Source: Datura wrightii
Taxonomy: Eukaryota > Streptophyta > Magnoliopsida > Solanales > Solanaceae
Reading direction: 5' to 3'
Assembly (NCBI GenBank): GCA_035772735.1
Contig: JASDFA010000008.1
Location: forward strand, 6,678,501 to 6,742,500
DNA length: 64,000 nt
Under the pieces are notes generated by a model. The model searched no databases. It saw only the letters and a list, made by a program, of their open reading frames with translations, and was not told where the DNA came from. The position numbers and the translations under genes were made by a program. Numbering within the stretch: position 1 is the first letter of the stretch; the number at the start of each line of letters is the position of its first letter. Positions 46,271 to 57,912 of the stretch are shown in pieces.

Positions 46271-48786
46271 TGTAATACCCCGAAAGCCTAAAGATCAGAC
46301 CCGGGAGTTGAAACAGAGAAAATTGGAAATCTGGCACCATGTCACAAAATGAGTCATTCTGTGACCCGTGGGGTAGACCACGAGTCATAAGGTGACTCGT
46401 GGTGAGGTTGAGGGTGTGAGTTGGAATTTGTGATTTGAGGTCCCCACGAACGTGACCATGAGTTGTGGTTAGACCCCATGACTCATTGAGTTAGTTGTGG
46501 GCAAGGAGTTTGAGAATGTAAAGGGGACTAGGTAGTGTACCCTACGGAAGGCACTCATGAGTCGTGGTCAGTCACCACTAATCATGGGATGGGTCGTGGT
46601 CAGCATGATGGGTATAATTTGAAATTTAAGGCAGTGAAGGTTCACCGTCAATGATTCATATGATGGCCAATTATGAGTTCCAGGTGAGACCTCGAAAGTG
46701 TACCCAACGATTAATGTAATGACTCGTGGCTGATGGAAACGACTCGTTAGGTCCCTCGTGGGGACTGACAAGCAGTTATTTTCTGCGAAGTTATTAAGGG
46801 TATTCTCATCATTCCTATGTTCTTGGGTCCTATACTACGTCATTTTAATCCATTTTCAGGGTGTATTAAGATAGGTTAAGTCATTTTACCCTATTCTAAA
46901 CCCATGCATGCAAGTTAGAGAGTCTAAAGAGGTGACCAAGGCTAATCCTTGAAGGTTCTTCTTCAAATCTTCCTTGGGCAATCAGAGGAGTGGTAGAATC
47001 AAACCCTTTTAGGTATATAGGGTTATGAATGGTGAATCCGTTCACACCCATGCCTAATCCCTCTCAAAATCATGAAATTCCCTATGTCAATTCCATGGGG
47101 TTGTAACCCAATGCATGAAATTCCTAATTCTCTACATGGGTATGATTTAAATGTATTTCTACTATTAATTTATGATTCATGGGTAAGTTTTATGTTGTTT
47201 CTCATTAAAATCATGTTGCAAGCTTTTTAAATTTAAATTCCCATTTATGATAAATTCATGAAAGTTAAGATTTATGATGAATCTTCATGTATGATGAAGT
47301 ATTGATGATGAAAATCATGTCTTCAAGTTACCCATGTTTATAATCATGTTTTCTCCTATGTAAATTCCATGGGCTTTTAACCCAATGCATGAAATTCCTA
47401 ATACTCTACATGGGTATAATTTGAATGTATTTCTACTATTGAATTATGATTCATGGGTAAAGTTTTACATTGTTTCTCATTAAAATCATATTTCAAGCTT
47501 TTTAAATTTAAAGGCCCATTTATGAGAAATTCATTAAAGTTAAGATTTATGATGAATCTTCATGTATGATGAAGTATTGATGATGAAAAGCATGTTTTCA
47601 AGTTACCCATGTTTATAATCATATTTTCAAGTGAATTGGGTATTTTCAAGTATGCTAAAGTATTGGGAAATGCCCATATGTTCAAGAATGACTTATAATT
47701 TATGATATGGATTTCATGATTGATTGATTTATGACATTGGCCGATTACTGGGCCCTTGATTCATGGCTAAACATGTATGTAAAGGGGATCAAGGATGTTA
47801 AATGTTTATTTGTCCATGAATCTCATGAATAATGTTTATGATTTACGTATGAGCCTAATGTGCATGTTTTTGGGAGCAGTGTCTAGCACCGAGTAGCCCG
47901 GTGCTCAAAGGACTACGCCGGTGTCTCATAACTATGTACCACCGTATGTTCATGTTGATACATTAAAATGTTAATAGATCCCCTCTTTCGTGATATCACA
48001 TAATGCACGTCCCTCGCCTAGCAAGCCAGGGGCGGCTCTACCCACTTGAGCGAGATAGTTGGAGCATCATGTAAGGCTCTACCATGATGGTGTCGGTTAT
48101 GACGAGTCCTCCCATTGTTCCGTGTTTTTTTTATGCATTTTTATGTTTATGTTATTCTGGATCAAGTTATAATTTATAAATTTTCTCTTATGACTATGAT
48201 AATGAATGAATTACGAATGTTTTTAAAACCTTGAGTCTTATGTTGCATTATGATATTTATGTTACGAGTATGTTGTCCTACTCTTATGATCTCTTATGAA
48301 CTTTTATATATTTTAAATGTCTGTTTAACTTACCTTACATACTCGGTACATCCCACGTACTAACCGCATACTCTATGATGCATCGTTTCATGATACAAGG
48401 CCCGATCTTCAGACCCAGCATCGTCATTAGCTCGTCGCAGAGATTAGCATCCAGCTCATTGGTGAGTCCTCATTCTTCGAGGACTAGTTGATATCAGTTA
48501 TCTCTTTACATTCAGTTTCCAAACTTGTCGGGTTAGTTGGGGGTGTTGTCCTATCAACCCATCTGATATTTTAGAGGCTTTCAGACTATGTGTAGTGTTC
48601 AGCTATCATGTATGAAGTGCGCTTCTATTGTATGTTTGTCATGATTACATTTTTGCTATGTTACTATGTTGAGTATTCAATTTTACTTGATTGAGTTAGA
48701 TGTATGTTCATGCCATGGGTCGACTTGGAGACTCTTAGGGCTTCTTGTCTCGTGTTATGATTCGGGTCTATGTTCGGATCGTGACA
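46271..48786 (+). repeat. Solo LTR C (Tekay-like) inside the reverse transcriptase of A
   Basis: 2516 bp in plus sense, TGTAATACCCCGAAAG to gatcgtgaca. Flanks are AGACA (46266-46270) and AGACG (48787-48791), a target duplication with one change. It has a U3 array of cgactcgtg/cacgagtc words (46340-46760), atactacgtcattt at 46832-46845, an RY element at 46903-46913, and a locally repeated stretch (47090-47330 recurs at 47345-47600, around aattcctaat...tctacatgggtat). It also has the hairpin near 48376 and agtcctcc near 48105. Confidence 0.9.
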
Positions 48787-49525
48787 AGACGCAAAAGAAG
48801 AGGATCCTTCCATGAACCATCGATAATAACTGGCTAGACCCAGGAAAATTTTGATATCTGTTGGGGAAGTAGGTCTTAGCCATTCTTTCACCGCCGCTAT
48901 CTTTTGAGGATCTACCTGAATACCCTCACGTGAGATCACATGACTGAGGAAAGCCACAGACTTCAGCCGAAATTCACATTTACTAAATTTAGCAAACAAC
49001 TGGCGCTCTCTTAGAGTCTAAAACACTATCCTCAGATGGTTAGCATGCTCCTCTTCATTTTTGGACTATACCAAAATATCATCTATGAACACAATAACGA
49101 ACATATCCAGATACTGTTTGAATGCCCTGTTCATCAGGTCCATGAAAGTTGTCGGGATGTTAGTTAGTTCGAATGACATAACCACAAATTCATAGTGACC
49201 GTATCGAGTTCTGAAGGCTATTTTCCTTATGTCGCATTCCCTGACTTTAAGTTGATGATACCCTGACCTGGGATCTACCTTGGAAAAACAACTGGCTCCC
49301 TAAAGCTAATCAAACAAGTTGTCAATTCTGGGTAAGGGACACCTTTTCTTAACTGTAACCTTTTTCAGTTGATGGTAGTTGATACATATTCTGAGAGTAC
49401 CATCTTTCTTTCGCACGAACAATACTAGAGCACCCCATAGAGAGATGTTGGGCCTAATGAAACCCTTGTCAAGAAGGTATTTTAGCTTTTCCATCAACTC
49501 CTTAAGTTTAACTGGAGCCATTCTG
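48787..49525 (-). pseudogene. Reverse transcriptase of element A, N-terminal part
   Basis: 49521-49306 has ELMEKLKYLLDKGFIRP, FVRKKDGTLRICINYHQL and PLPRIDNLFD. Further left, with stops between, are a GHYEFVV-type stretch and VFIDDILV with the catalytic Asp pair near 49080. KFSKCEFRLKSVAFLSHV and LGLASYYRWF follow near 48985-48820. The frame then runs into LTR C, so the C-terminal residues of the open frame ending at 48664 are LTR-encoded. Confidence 0.85.
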
Positions 49526-49559
49526 TAAGGAGGAATAGAAAAGGGATGAGTGTCTAGAA

Positions 49560-50105
49560 GAAAGTCTATGCCGAAGTCTATTCCCGCTCGAGAGAAACAT
49601 CGGAAAGATCTTCGGCAAAGACGTCAGGGTACTCGCTGACAACTGGAGCTGCCTGAATAGTTAGGGTCTCGGAGCTAGATTCTTTGACTGAAACTAGGTG
49701 ATAAATGCACCCTTTTGAAACGATCTTCCTTGCCTTAAGGTAGGAAATAAAATGACCTTTAGGCGATGAAACACTACCCACCCATTCTAAGACTAGCTCA
49801 TTTGGAAACTAAAATATGATGACTCTAGTTCTGCAGTCGACTAAGGCATAACTAGAATTTAACCAATCCACGCCAAGAATGAGGTTGAAATCGACCATAT
49901 CTAGTTCTACTAGATCAACTGGATTTATTTTACTCAACACTGAGACTGGGTAGTTTCTATATACCTAGATTGCTCTAACTTACTCACCAACTGGGGTAGA
50001 GACTGAGAATGGTTCTAAGAGGAATTCTGTACTTATTTCAAACTGAACAGCTACATAAGGAGTCATGAATGATAGTGTGGCAGGTGAGCTCTTCTGATCC
50101 TAATG
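49560..50105 (-). pseudogene. Protease and linker region of element A
   Basis: The protease frame has TLSFMTPYVAVQF and LILGVDWLNSSYALVDC, but the residues before TLSF read SSPA, so the catalytic Asp-x-Gly is lost. The linker at 49781-49578 has SEYPDVFAEDLSDV, which in this lineage joins protease and RT. Inactive. Confidence 0.75.
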
Positions 50106-50129
50106 GGAGGACAAAGCATAAAATCAGTT

Positions 50130-51260
50130 TTGGCACTTGCCGCCATCCGTACCTGAAGTGTTACCTTGCTGAGCTAGATGGCCTATTGGGGCTGTTAAAG
50201 TGGTAGACTGTGCTTTCCCCCATCCTATAAATGGACACTCTTTTAGCCTGTGACCCAACCGTCCACATCCAAAGCAACCCTCTGTGCCTAGGAGGCATTC
50301 ACCTAATGGTGCTTGCTACACTTAGTACAATCTGGGTAATGATTGTTGGCACTGTAACTTTGGGACTGAGAGCTAGATGCTCCACCCTTCGGATCCTTGC
50401 GTGATTAGAAAGAAGGGGCGCTGGTTGAGGTAGGTGTTGGAGTCCTCTGTTGCTGCTATTATGGGCGGCTACTGCCGCCGGACTTCTGTTGGCCATAATC
50501 TGATAGACCTGTTCTAGCCCGCTTGTTCTCGCGCTCCATATCTTTCAACTTTTCTGCCTCAATCTGCTGGGCATGAATGATGAGGCTGGAGAGGTCAATT
50601 TCCTTTAAGAGCATCGCGGTCCTGCACTCCTTAAGCACCAGGTTTGATACTCCGTTGACGAACTTGAGCATGCGAGCCCTTGGATCGACTACCATATCTG
50701 GAGCATACCACGACAACCGAGTGAACTCTAACGCATACTCCTCCATGGTCCTGTTACCCTGCTTTAAATTCATGAACTCTGTGACCTTAGCCTCCCTCAA
50801 CTCCCGAGGGAAAAATCTATCTAGAAATGTTGTGGTGAACTCTTCCCACTCTGCTAGGCCCGCTGCTGCTGGCTTCCCTTCCTTCCATTGGTCGTACCAA
50901 ATCTGAGCCACCCCTTTGAACTGGTAGGCAACCAGATCATCACTCTCCACAGAATTAACACCCATAATCCGAGTGATCTTCTACACCTCATTTATAAAAT
51001 CGTGCGGGTCCTCTCCCACTTTGGATCCATGAAAAGATGGAGGATTCATTTGGGTGAAGTCTTGAACCCTAGCAGCTGCTGAGGACCCATTTGTATTCAC
51101 CGAAACCACTTGCTAGTTCACTTGGTTAGTCACCGTTTGAGCCAGCAGTTGGATTGCCGCTCGGAATTCTACTGAGCACACTTGTTCATCCTGAGGGGAT
51201 GCTAGAGCTGGTGGGGCAGGTCGGTTAGCATTGCCAGCCCTCCTTTCATTTCTACACCTG
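50130..51260 (-). pseudogene. gag of element A
   Basis: The open stretch 50965-50459 (168 codons) is the capsid core: VAYQFKGVAQIWYDQWKEG, WEEFTTTFLDRFFPRELRE, FMNLKQGNRTMEEYALEF and LVLKECRTAMLLKEIDL, all typical of Tekay-type gag. Upstream, 51250-50966 encodes an N-terminal part with EFRAAIQLLAQTV, broken by stops. Downstream lies the knuckle CFGCGRLGHRLKEC (50235-50276), intact in sequence but in another frame. No clear start codon remains at the N-terminus. Confidence 0.85.
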
Positions 51261-51446
51261 AAATGAATTGAGCACAAGTTAGGAGGACATTTCTGGAATT
51301 AAACTTCATCACACGATAAGGAGCATGAACAAAGGGAAGTTTTTCCTAGTAACATCTTTTAGCCTCCCCGTCATAAGTGTGGTGCGCTTCACACCCATGA
51401 AAAGGACTCTACTTGATGCATCTTTCAGACATACTAGGATACTCTA

Positions 51447-51467
51447 AACCTAAGGCTCTAATACCAA
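51447..51467 (-). other. Primer-binding site of element A
   Basis: The minus strand reads TTGGTATTAGAGCCTTAGG, one change from the usual TGGTATCAGAGCC core. It is three bases from the LTR edge at 51471. Confidence 0.85.
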
Positions 51468-51470
51468 GCT

Positions 51471-52565
51471 TGTCATGACCCGAGTTTACACTCTGGCCAA
51501 GACACGATACTTGGTGCCACAAGTTACCCCAAGCTAACCCATGGCCTAACATTTTGCACCGGTATACTAAGTAAACATAAGAGGAAGATTTAAAAGAAAT
51601 ATTTATAAATCAACACTACACAAAATATAAAACATCACTAAAAATAGTTCTAAACAACTGTTGCTGAAAGACACCAACTAGATGATGAGTTGTCGGGACA
51701 AGCCCCCAGCTAACTCTAAAGTCTGACTGAAAAGAAACTAACTAAAAAACAAATAACATCCTCAAAAGATGAGGACTCACCAAATGGACTACTACTGCTG
51801 GAATCATTGAGAGAAACCACTAACGATGCTGGAATAGAGAACCTGCACCTGTATCATGATACGATACAACATAGAAAGTATGCATCAGTACTTTGAAAGT
51901 ACTGAGTAAGTGAGAGATACAATAAGCATGAAAGAATAAGTAACTATACTAAAATAACATGAAATAACCAACTAATTACTGTAAACTGATAAAACTGAAC
52001 TATAACAGATATGGTCAATAATGACCCTGGCCAGTGGTCATAAACATGTCCTGGGACTGAGATACTAAACTGAGCTAAACTGAATTAAACTAAACTAAAT
52101 TGAGACTATACTAACAAGTGGGAGAGTCTATAATCGACATATAACCACATAAGCTAAACATGGAGTTCGATGTATACCCCCATCGGTAGGACCTAATATA
52201 CCTTGCCAGGATATAAAGGCATGAACAGTGAGATTACTGTCTGGGCCCATTTGGGCTAATAACGCATGGTGCTAATGTAGTTTTGGGAATCTGAATGCGC
52301 TGGAACCCGGGTCCTATTTGTGCTAGTCCTACTCCCACTAGATAGTCCTAATTTGACTACTAAGTTGATAGCTCAAAGTTGGGGTCTAAGATAAGATCAG
52401 GATACTTATTTGGAAGTACCTTGAGAGTTTTATCAGACCGGATAACTGAAACAGGTGTCCTAAGAATGGCCAGAGTTGCTTATCTAGAAGCGTCGTAATC
52501 GTCTAAAGAACAAACTAACACTAGTACTGGTGGTTCTAAGACTGGTTAGAGCTGCTTATCTGGAA
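51471..52565 (-). repeat. Right (5') LTR of element A, first part
   Basis: Starts TGTCATGACCCGAG next to the primer site and is collinear with the left LTR from 31899. It contains the hairpin tgtatcat...acgataca near 51851 and the gtcagagttgcttatctaga repeat units near 52450-52560. It is cut by solo LTR E and continues for 53 bp at 55082. Confidence 0.85.
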
Positions 52566-55081
52566 TGTAACACCCTGAAACTTTCCTAGACCAAACTCAG
52601 ACTCAGCAGATTAAACCAAAATTATGTGCCTCAGAATGACTGAGAAACGAGTTGTGGTCAGCTCCAATGACCCATTTTCTGGGTCGTGGTCAGCCCTGCC
52701 TTGGTTCTTCAGGAACTAACAGGACAGGGAACGACCCGTTGTGCGAAAAAAAGAGTCATCCTGTCACTTATTACATCCCCAGCTCAGAATCCAATGATCC
52801 CTTTTCCAGGAATCCACGAGTCAACCAGCGAATCATCGTGTGATACAATGACTTGTAGTATGAGTCATTAGTTGGGGAACCCAGGTATTTCGTTTAGTGA
52901 CAACGAGTGGTAAAAATGACCTGTTGTATCACACAATGAGTCGTTGTGTCCACCTGTGGTGACCAGTCCAGGGATTCTCAGAACTTTTCCAGTGGAGACG
53001 ACGAGTCGATACAATGACCTGTTGGTTCTACCAACGAGTCATTGTGTTGCTCGTTATTAGGGATCCCAAGTTTTTTCTGCTAGTGACAACAGAAAGTACC
53101 AACGACCCATCAGTTCATCCAATGAGTCATGGTCACCCTCATTGCCCGTTCCAGTGAGCTAAAAATCTCGGCCCAGGACCAATGACTAGTACCAACGAAT
53201 CGTGGTCCCAACCAACGACTCGTTGAGTGACCGGTTTGTCCCTGTCAGGTAGTTTTCCGAATTTTCTCCCAGGGCTATTTTAGTAATTTCTCATGTTTTT
53301 ACTCTCTAAACCCCATTGTTTTGGGAACGTTTTGGAGATAACTAAACGAGTAATCGACTAGATCTCCCTTATTCTATCTCAAGTTTTGATCTCCAGAGCG
53401 AAGAACTCTCAGAAAAACTTCTGAGGGCAAGTTAGAGAAATTGATTTTTCTTCTCATTCTCAAGGGATTTTCTCCAGATTTCTTTACCAGGTATGTGAGA
53501 ATTTTGCAAGGGGATTGTCCTTCCCTTTTGCCCCAAAATCCATCTAAATTTTCTTATCAGTTCTACTCCTTGAGTTTTCGAATATGAATGAATTTTCAAC
53601 TAGATTCTGTCTATATTGTGTGGAATATTGTTCATGTTAATTGTTACTAAAATTCTACTATCTAGCTATTATGTTGATACTTGTTCTTGTAAAGTTGGTT
53701 TTAGCCCTAGCTTTGGAATGAGGTAAATTAGAGTTTTGCATATTTGATTAGTTATTCATGTTTGCTTGATTCAACCAGTGTTGGGATTTCCATGTTGTTA
53801 ATATCAGTTGATTATATTAGTTAGTTCATGCTAGTCCAGTTTCAGTCAGAATACTAGCCTACTTAGTATTTTCAGAAATGTCAACTGATCAGTTTGACTA
53901 TAGTCTTTTCTTATGGTGTCAGTGGTGCCTCCCAGAAGTCACGTATCAGAATTAGTTATCAATTATTAGATATTAGTTGGTTCTCTAGACAGTTACGACA
54001 CTTCTAGATAAGCAGCTCTAACCAGTATTAGAACCACCAGCTTCAGTTTCAATTTGCTATTTTAACGGTTATGACGCTTCTAGATAAGCAACTCTGTCTA
54101 GTCTTAGAATGCCAGTTACAGAATTCGGTTGGATAAGACTCTCAGGGTACTTCTAGATAAGTATCTCGAGTTAGTCTTGGACCCCAATTTCGAGCTATCA
54201 GCTTAGTAGTCAGACTAGGAATATCCAGTGGGAGTAGGACTTAGCACCGAGTGGACCAGGGTTCCACCGCACCTAGGTTCCCAAGAATACGTTGCCACCA
54301 TAGGATATTTTATTGGCCTATGGCCCCAGACTTGTGATCACCCAACTCATGCCTTTATACCCCGACAAGGTATATTGGGTCCTATCGATGGGTCATATAC
54401 ATCGAACTCCACGTCTAGCTCATATGGTTATATGTCGGTTATAGACTCTCCCACTAGTCAGTTCAGTTTCAGTTTAACTCAGCTCAGTTTAACTCAACTT
54501 AGTATTTCAGATTTAGGACATGTTTATGACCATCAGCAAGGGCCATTATTGACCATATCGGTTACATATTTAGTTGTTTAGTTTCTAGTGTTTTAGTTGG
54601 TCATTTCATGTCATTTCAGTTCAATTATTTATTTCTTCATGTTTATATTATCTCTCACTTAATCAGTACATTCCAATTACTGACGCATACCTTCTATGAT
54701 GTATCGTTTCATGATACAGGCGCGGGTTCTCAGCCTCAACACCATTAGTCAATTCCTTCAGGTGATATCAGCAGTTGCAATGGTGAGCCCTCATCCATCG
54801 AGGATGATATTTATTTTCAGTTAGACTTTAGAGTTAGCTGGGGCTTGTCCCAGCAACTCATCATTAGTAGATGGCTTCCAGACATAGACTCCGACATTCA
54901 GTATTTGTTTATCAGATATATGGACTTTTATCAAATTAGCATTCTTAAATTGTATAATTATTTAAGCTTTCGCCTATGTCTACTTATATTACCAGTGTTA
55001 TAATAGACCATGGGTTGTCTTGGGGTTACTTGTGACTCTAAGAACCGTGTCTCATCCAGGGTATAGACTCAGATTGTAACA
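52566..55081 (+). repeat. Solo LTR E (Tekay-like) inside the right LTR of A
   Basis: 2516 bp in plus sense, TGTAACACCCTGAAAC to cagattgtaaca. The flanks TGGAA (52561-52565) and TAGAA (55082-55086) are a target duplication with one change. The U3 word array (cgagtcgt, cgacccgt, acgactcgt) covers 52640-53230. Three degenerate ~80-bp units with tctagataagca...ctc lie at 53985-54180, and the hairpin gtatcgtttcatgatac lies near 54702. The open frame at 54228-54581 is LTR sequence. Confidence 0.9.
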
Positions 55082-55134
55082 TAGAATCATTGTAACCGTC
55101 TAAAGAACCAACTGAGAACTAATAATTAGGAGAC
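55082..55134 (-). repeat. Right LTR of element A, second part
   Basis: tgtctaaagaaccaact-type sequence continues A's LTR, matching 33044-33106 of the left LTR. It stops after GAGAC, exactly where element D begins. The rest of A's LTR would lie right of D, outside the window. Confidence 0.75.
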
Positions 55135-55547
55135 TGCCCAATATACTCAAATGTGTCATTTTACCTTGTTTATCTATCGATGTTTATACATTCTCATGTG
55201 ATTTGTAATACAATGTGAATTTATACTAACCAACATGATTAGCATTGTTTCGCAGGAAAAATATAAAGTTATGGACCTAAGATGCATGTTGGGAGAGATC
55301 GGGATTGGACTCGGAAGCTAGAAAGGAAGAAAAACACTTGAAGGCACGAATTAAAGGGGCTCCGTGATGGAGCCGTGTCACGCTGCCATCGCGGATGCAT
55401 TCTGCCAGGATGGTGAAATTACGCCTATTTCCAGTGGAGGTGCACGTTGGGCCGTGGCACGTTGGCCTAGCCCCGCGTTGCATGTCGTGCCACGTTGGGC
55501 CTAAATACCTGGATGTCCAGATTCCAGTAAGGGTCCGCGTAGGTGGC

Positions 55548-55587
55548 GTGTCACGGAGGCAGTGCTCCGCGATGCACTCCGTGACAC
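55548..55587. promoter_or_regulatory. Inverted repeat upstream of D LTR TATA box
   Basis: Arms GTGTCACGGAG (55548-55558) and CTCCGTGACAC (55577-55587) are perfect 11-bp complements around an 18-nt GC-rich loop. The right arm ends 34 bp before the TATA box. Two related repeats lie inside D near 59334-59475. Confidence 0.7.
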
Positions 55588-55620
55588 GTTGCTTGTTATT
55601 CCGGGAAAAATTTCCACTAG

Positions 55621-55628
55621 TATAAATA
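55621..55628 (+). promoter_or_regulatory. TATA box of 5' LTR of D
   Basis: TATAAATA. It is conserved in the 3' LTR at 63882-63889. Transcription would begin near 55655 and run through Gag. Confidence 0.7.
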
Positions 55629-56533
55629 GAACACTTAGGTTCATTTTTAATTATTCTGATTTGGTGGAGCAAAAACGTGGGTTACAGGCAGTTGAGGGGA
55701 CAAAAATCTCAGGGTGTTTCTCTATCTTCTTCTTCTTTATTTCAATTGCTTGTATGATTAACACTCATTTAACGATGTTTAATCCACAAATGAGTGGCTA
55801 AATCCTCTTCTTGATGAGGTTAAGAACAATTGTATTGAAATGTAATTATTGATAAATTGGTTTTTCATCTTTTCTTCCATGGTTGTTCTATTGATTCTTG
55901 TTCTTACTGCATTAATGTGTGGCCAATGTTAATGTACATCTAAAAAGTCCGATTTCACTCGAGAGAGCAAGAAATTGGAAAGTTGTGAATTGATAGGATA
56001 TGATCTTTTCTTAGTTTGGGAAAAATTGAGAATTGATTTACCTTCAGGATAGAAATATACCTGAAAATCATATTAGTCAATTAAGGAATCAGTTTTGTAT
56101 GGCTAGAACATGAATTTCGTTTTATCACAGAAATGTAGGTGGAGGTTCATGATTCTTAAGTTGGGTTAAATATGAGAGTTTTAATCCATAGGCAATAATT
56201 CTTGACTAGCAACCGGAGGAAAGATTAATCAAATTGTATCGATAAGTTATTTCTCTACATGTTCATTTAACCTCAACATGCTCATACTTATAGTTCAGAC
56301 TCAATTTGTATATTCGTTCTAGACTTAGTATAAAATTAGGAAACAAAATATCAAATTTCTCTTCACACTATTGTCTGCATTTTAGAGTTAAAGTTTATTG
56401 GCACTTGAGTAGATTGTTACTTTAGTCCAGTCTCTGTGGGATCGATACTTGGCTTACTTGAGCCACTTTACTACTTGTTCGACCACGTGCACTTGCGTGT
56501 AGTTATATACCCAAAAACCACCGAACAAGTTTT

Positions 56534-56552
56534 TGGCGCTGTAGCCGGGGAC
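56534..56552 (+). other. Primer-binding site of element D (tRNA-Asp type)
   Basis: TGGCGCTGTAGCCGGGGA matches the complement of the plant tRNA-Asp 3' end (TGGCGCCGTTGCCGGGGA) with two differences. It is six bases downstream of the LTR end. This primer choice is typical of the Athila/Tat side of Ty3/Gypsy. Confidence 0.85.
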
Positions 56553-56676
56553 TGGCAATTGGTAAATTTTTCTTAAGTGTTGGTTTACTATTTCTTCTTA
56601 GTGTTGACAACTTGGTCTTAGCCTGTATTTTCCAGATACTAATTTCTATTGAACACTGGCAAGAGACAAGGAGCTG

Positions 56677-57912
56677 GTGGACTCATATTTAGAGCCGGAA
56701 AGACAATTTCATCGTCAAAGAAGAGAAGCTCTAGAGAAAAAGCTGCAGTTGCTCAAACAAACAATTATGGAGCAACAACAGAATCCACCAGTTGTAAGGG
56801 CAATGTTAGTGCCCGAGGACATGGCAGCTAGGCTGGTTCGCGAGGTGGCAATCCCACATGCTAATAATGTCACATCTAGCATCTGCAAACCTGAGCCAGG
56901 AGGGAGGTTTGAGCTCAAACAGAATATGGTGCAATTGTTGCACACCAGCGGGCAGATCACAGGTCTCCCTCATGAGGATCCACAGCAACATCTCCAAAAT
57001 TTTTTGGAGATAAGTGACACTTACATCCCCGCTGGAGTGTCATCAGATTATGTCAGGCTTACATTGTTCCCATTTTCACTTTTGGGAGAAGCCAAGAGGT
57101 GGTTGAAAGCTGAGCCACCTAATTCCATCACCACGTGGGATGATCTTGCAAGGAAATTCTTGATTCGGTTCTTCCCATCCGGTAAAACAGCAAGACTTAG
57201 AAGTCAAATTCTAAGTTTTAAACAGAGAGAGGGAGAGAATCTGTATCAAGCCTGGGAGAAATTCAAATCTATGTTGCGGGATTGTCCTCATCATCACCAA
57301 TCCAATGACGTGCTGGTGCATACTTTCATAGAGGGTTTGGAAGCCCGCACAAAAATCTTGCTAGACTCAGCAGCTGGGGGACAAGCATGGGAGAAAACTT
57401 ATGAGGAGCTATATACCTTGTTAAATTGTATTTAGCAGGGAAATCCGGAGTGGAATGTTGATTCGTCAAAAGGAGGAACAAGGAAGGCAGCAGGAGTCCT
57501 AGAAGTGGATGGTTTTACAGCTATTGCTGCACAGATAGCTGCTTTACAGAATCAACTCAACACCCACTTCAGCAACATGAGCATGAACCAGACTCAAGCC
57601 CCAGTGAATGTAGTGCAGCAGATTTGCTGTGAAGTGTGGGGGAGTAGTGAACACTCAGCTGAGTGTTGTGGAGCAAATCCTGATTCGGTGAACTTTGTTG
57701 GAAATGTACAGAGAAACAACCACCTACAGTATGGCAACAGCTACAATTCCAACTAGAGGAATCACTCGAATTTCTCTTGGGGTAGCAACAACCATCAAGG
57801 GCAAAGTTCGAGTCAGGGGGCGCAGAGAACTCAAGGAGGGCAGCAGAACTATCAGGCACAATATAGAAGCAACAATGCACCTCCTCCACCACCATCACCC
57901 AGCATAGAGGAA
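56677..57912 (+). pseudogene. gag of element D, two in-frame amber codons
   Basis: The Gag domain spans about residues 80-250 and includes RFELKQNMVQLL, HEDPQQHLQNFLEI, FPFSLLGEAKRWL, WDDLARKFLIRFFP, and FKQREGENLYQAWEKFK. A TAG at 57433-57435 ends the first 252 codons. The same frame reopens and carries a degenerate knuckle (CEVWGSSEHSAECC, second Cys changed to Trp) until a second TAG at 57754-57756, and then continues without a break into the protease part. Both stops sit where related Gag proteins have sense codons, so decay is the simplest explanation; readthrough is not excluded. Gag would form the particle that packages the element RNA. Confidence 0.85.

Larger units (their letters stand above)
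55135..56527 (+). repeat. 5' LTR of element D (Tat/Athila group)
   Basis: Starts TGCCCAATATACTC right after A's GAGAC. Comparison with the 3' LTR and its polypurine tract shows the LTR should open TGATCTTGGG, so about 20 bp are missing here. It contains a GC-rich block with inverted repeats (55350-55591), a TATA box at 55621-55628, and ctctgtgggatcgat near 56432, and ends gaaca at 56527 before the primer site. In the overlap with the partial 3' LTR it looks about 96% identical, with many differences at CG or TG/CA sites, so the insertion is recent. Confidence 0.85.

Noticed and set aside
48664..48999. Single 111-codon RT frame
   Set aside because: The N-terminal part is A's RT, but the last third is encoded by the inserted LTR C, so the frame is chimeric by chance.
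54228..54581. 117-codon open frame in solo LTR E
   Set aside because: It overlaps conserved non-coding LTR sequence (Ser/Thr-rich by composition), and homologous positions in other LTRs are not open.
55277..55672. 131-codon open frame on the minus strand in the 5' LTR of D
   Set aside because: It lies over the GC-rich inverted-repeat block and TATA region and is antisense to the element. The frame in the 3' LTR is altered, and no domain is visible.
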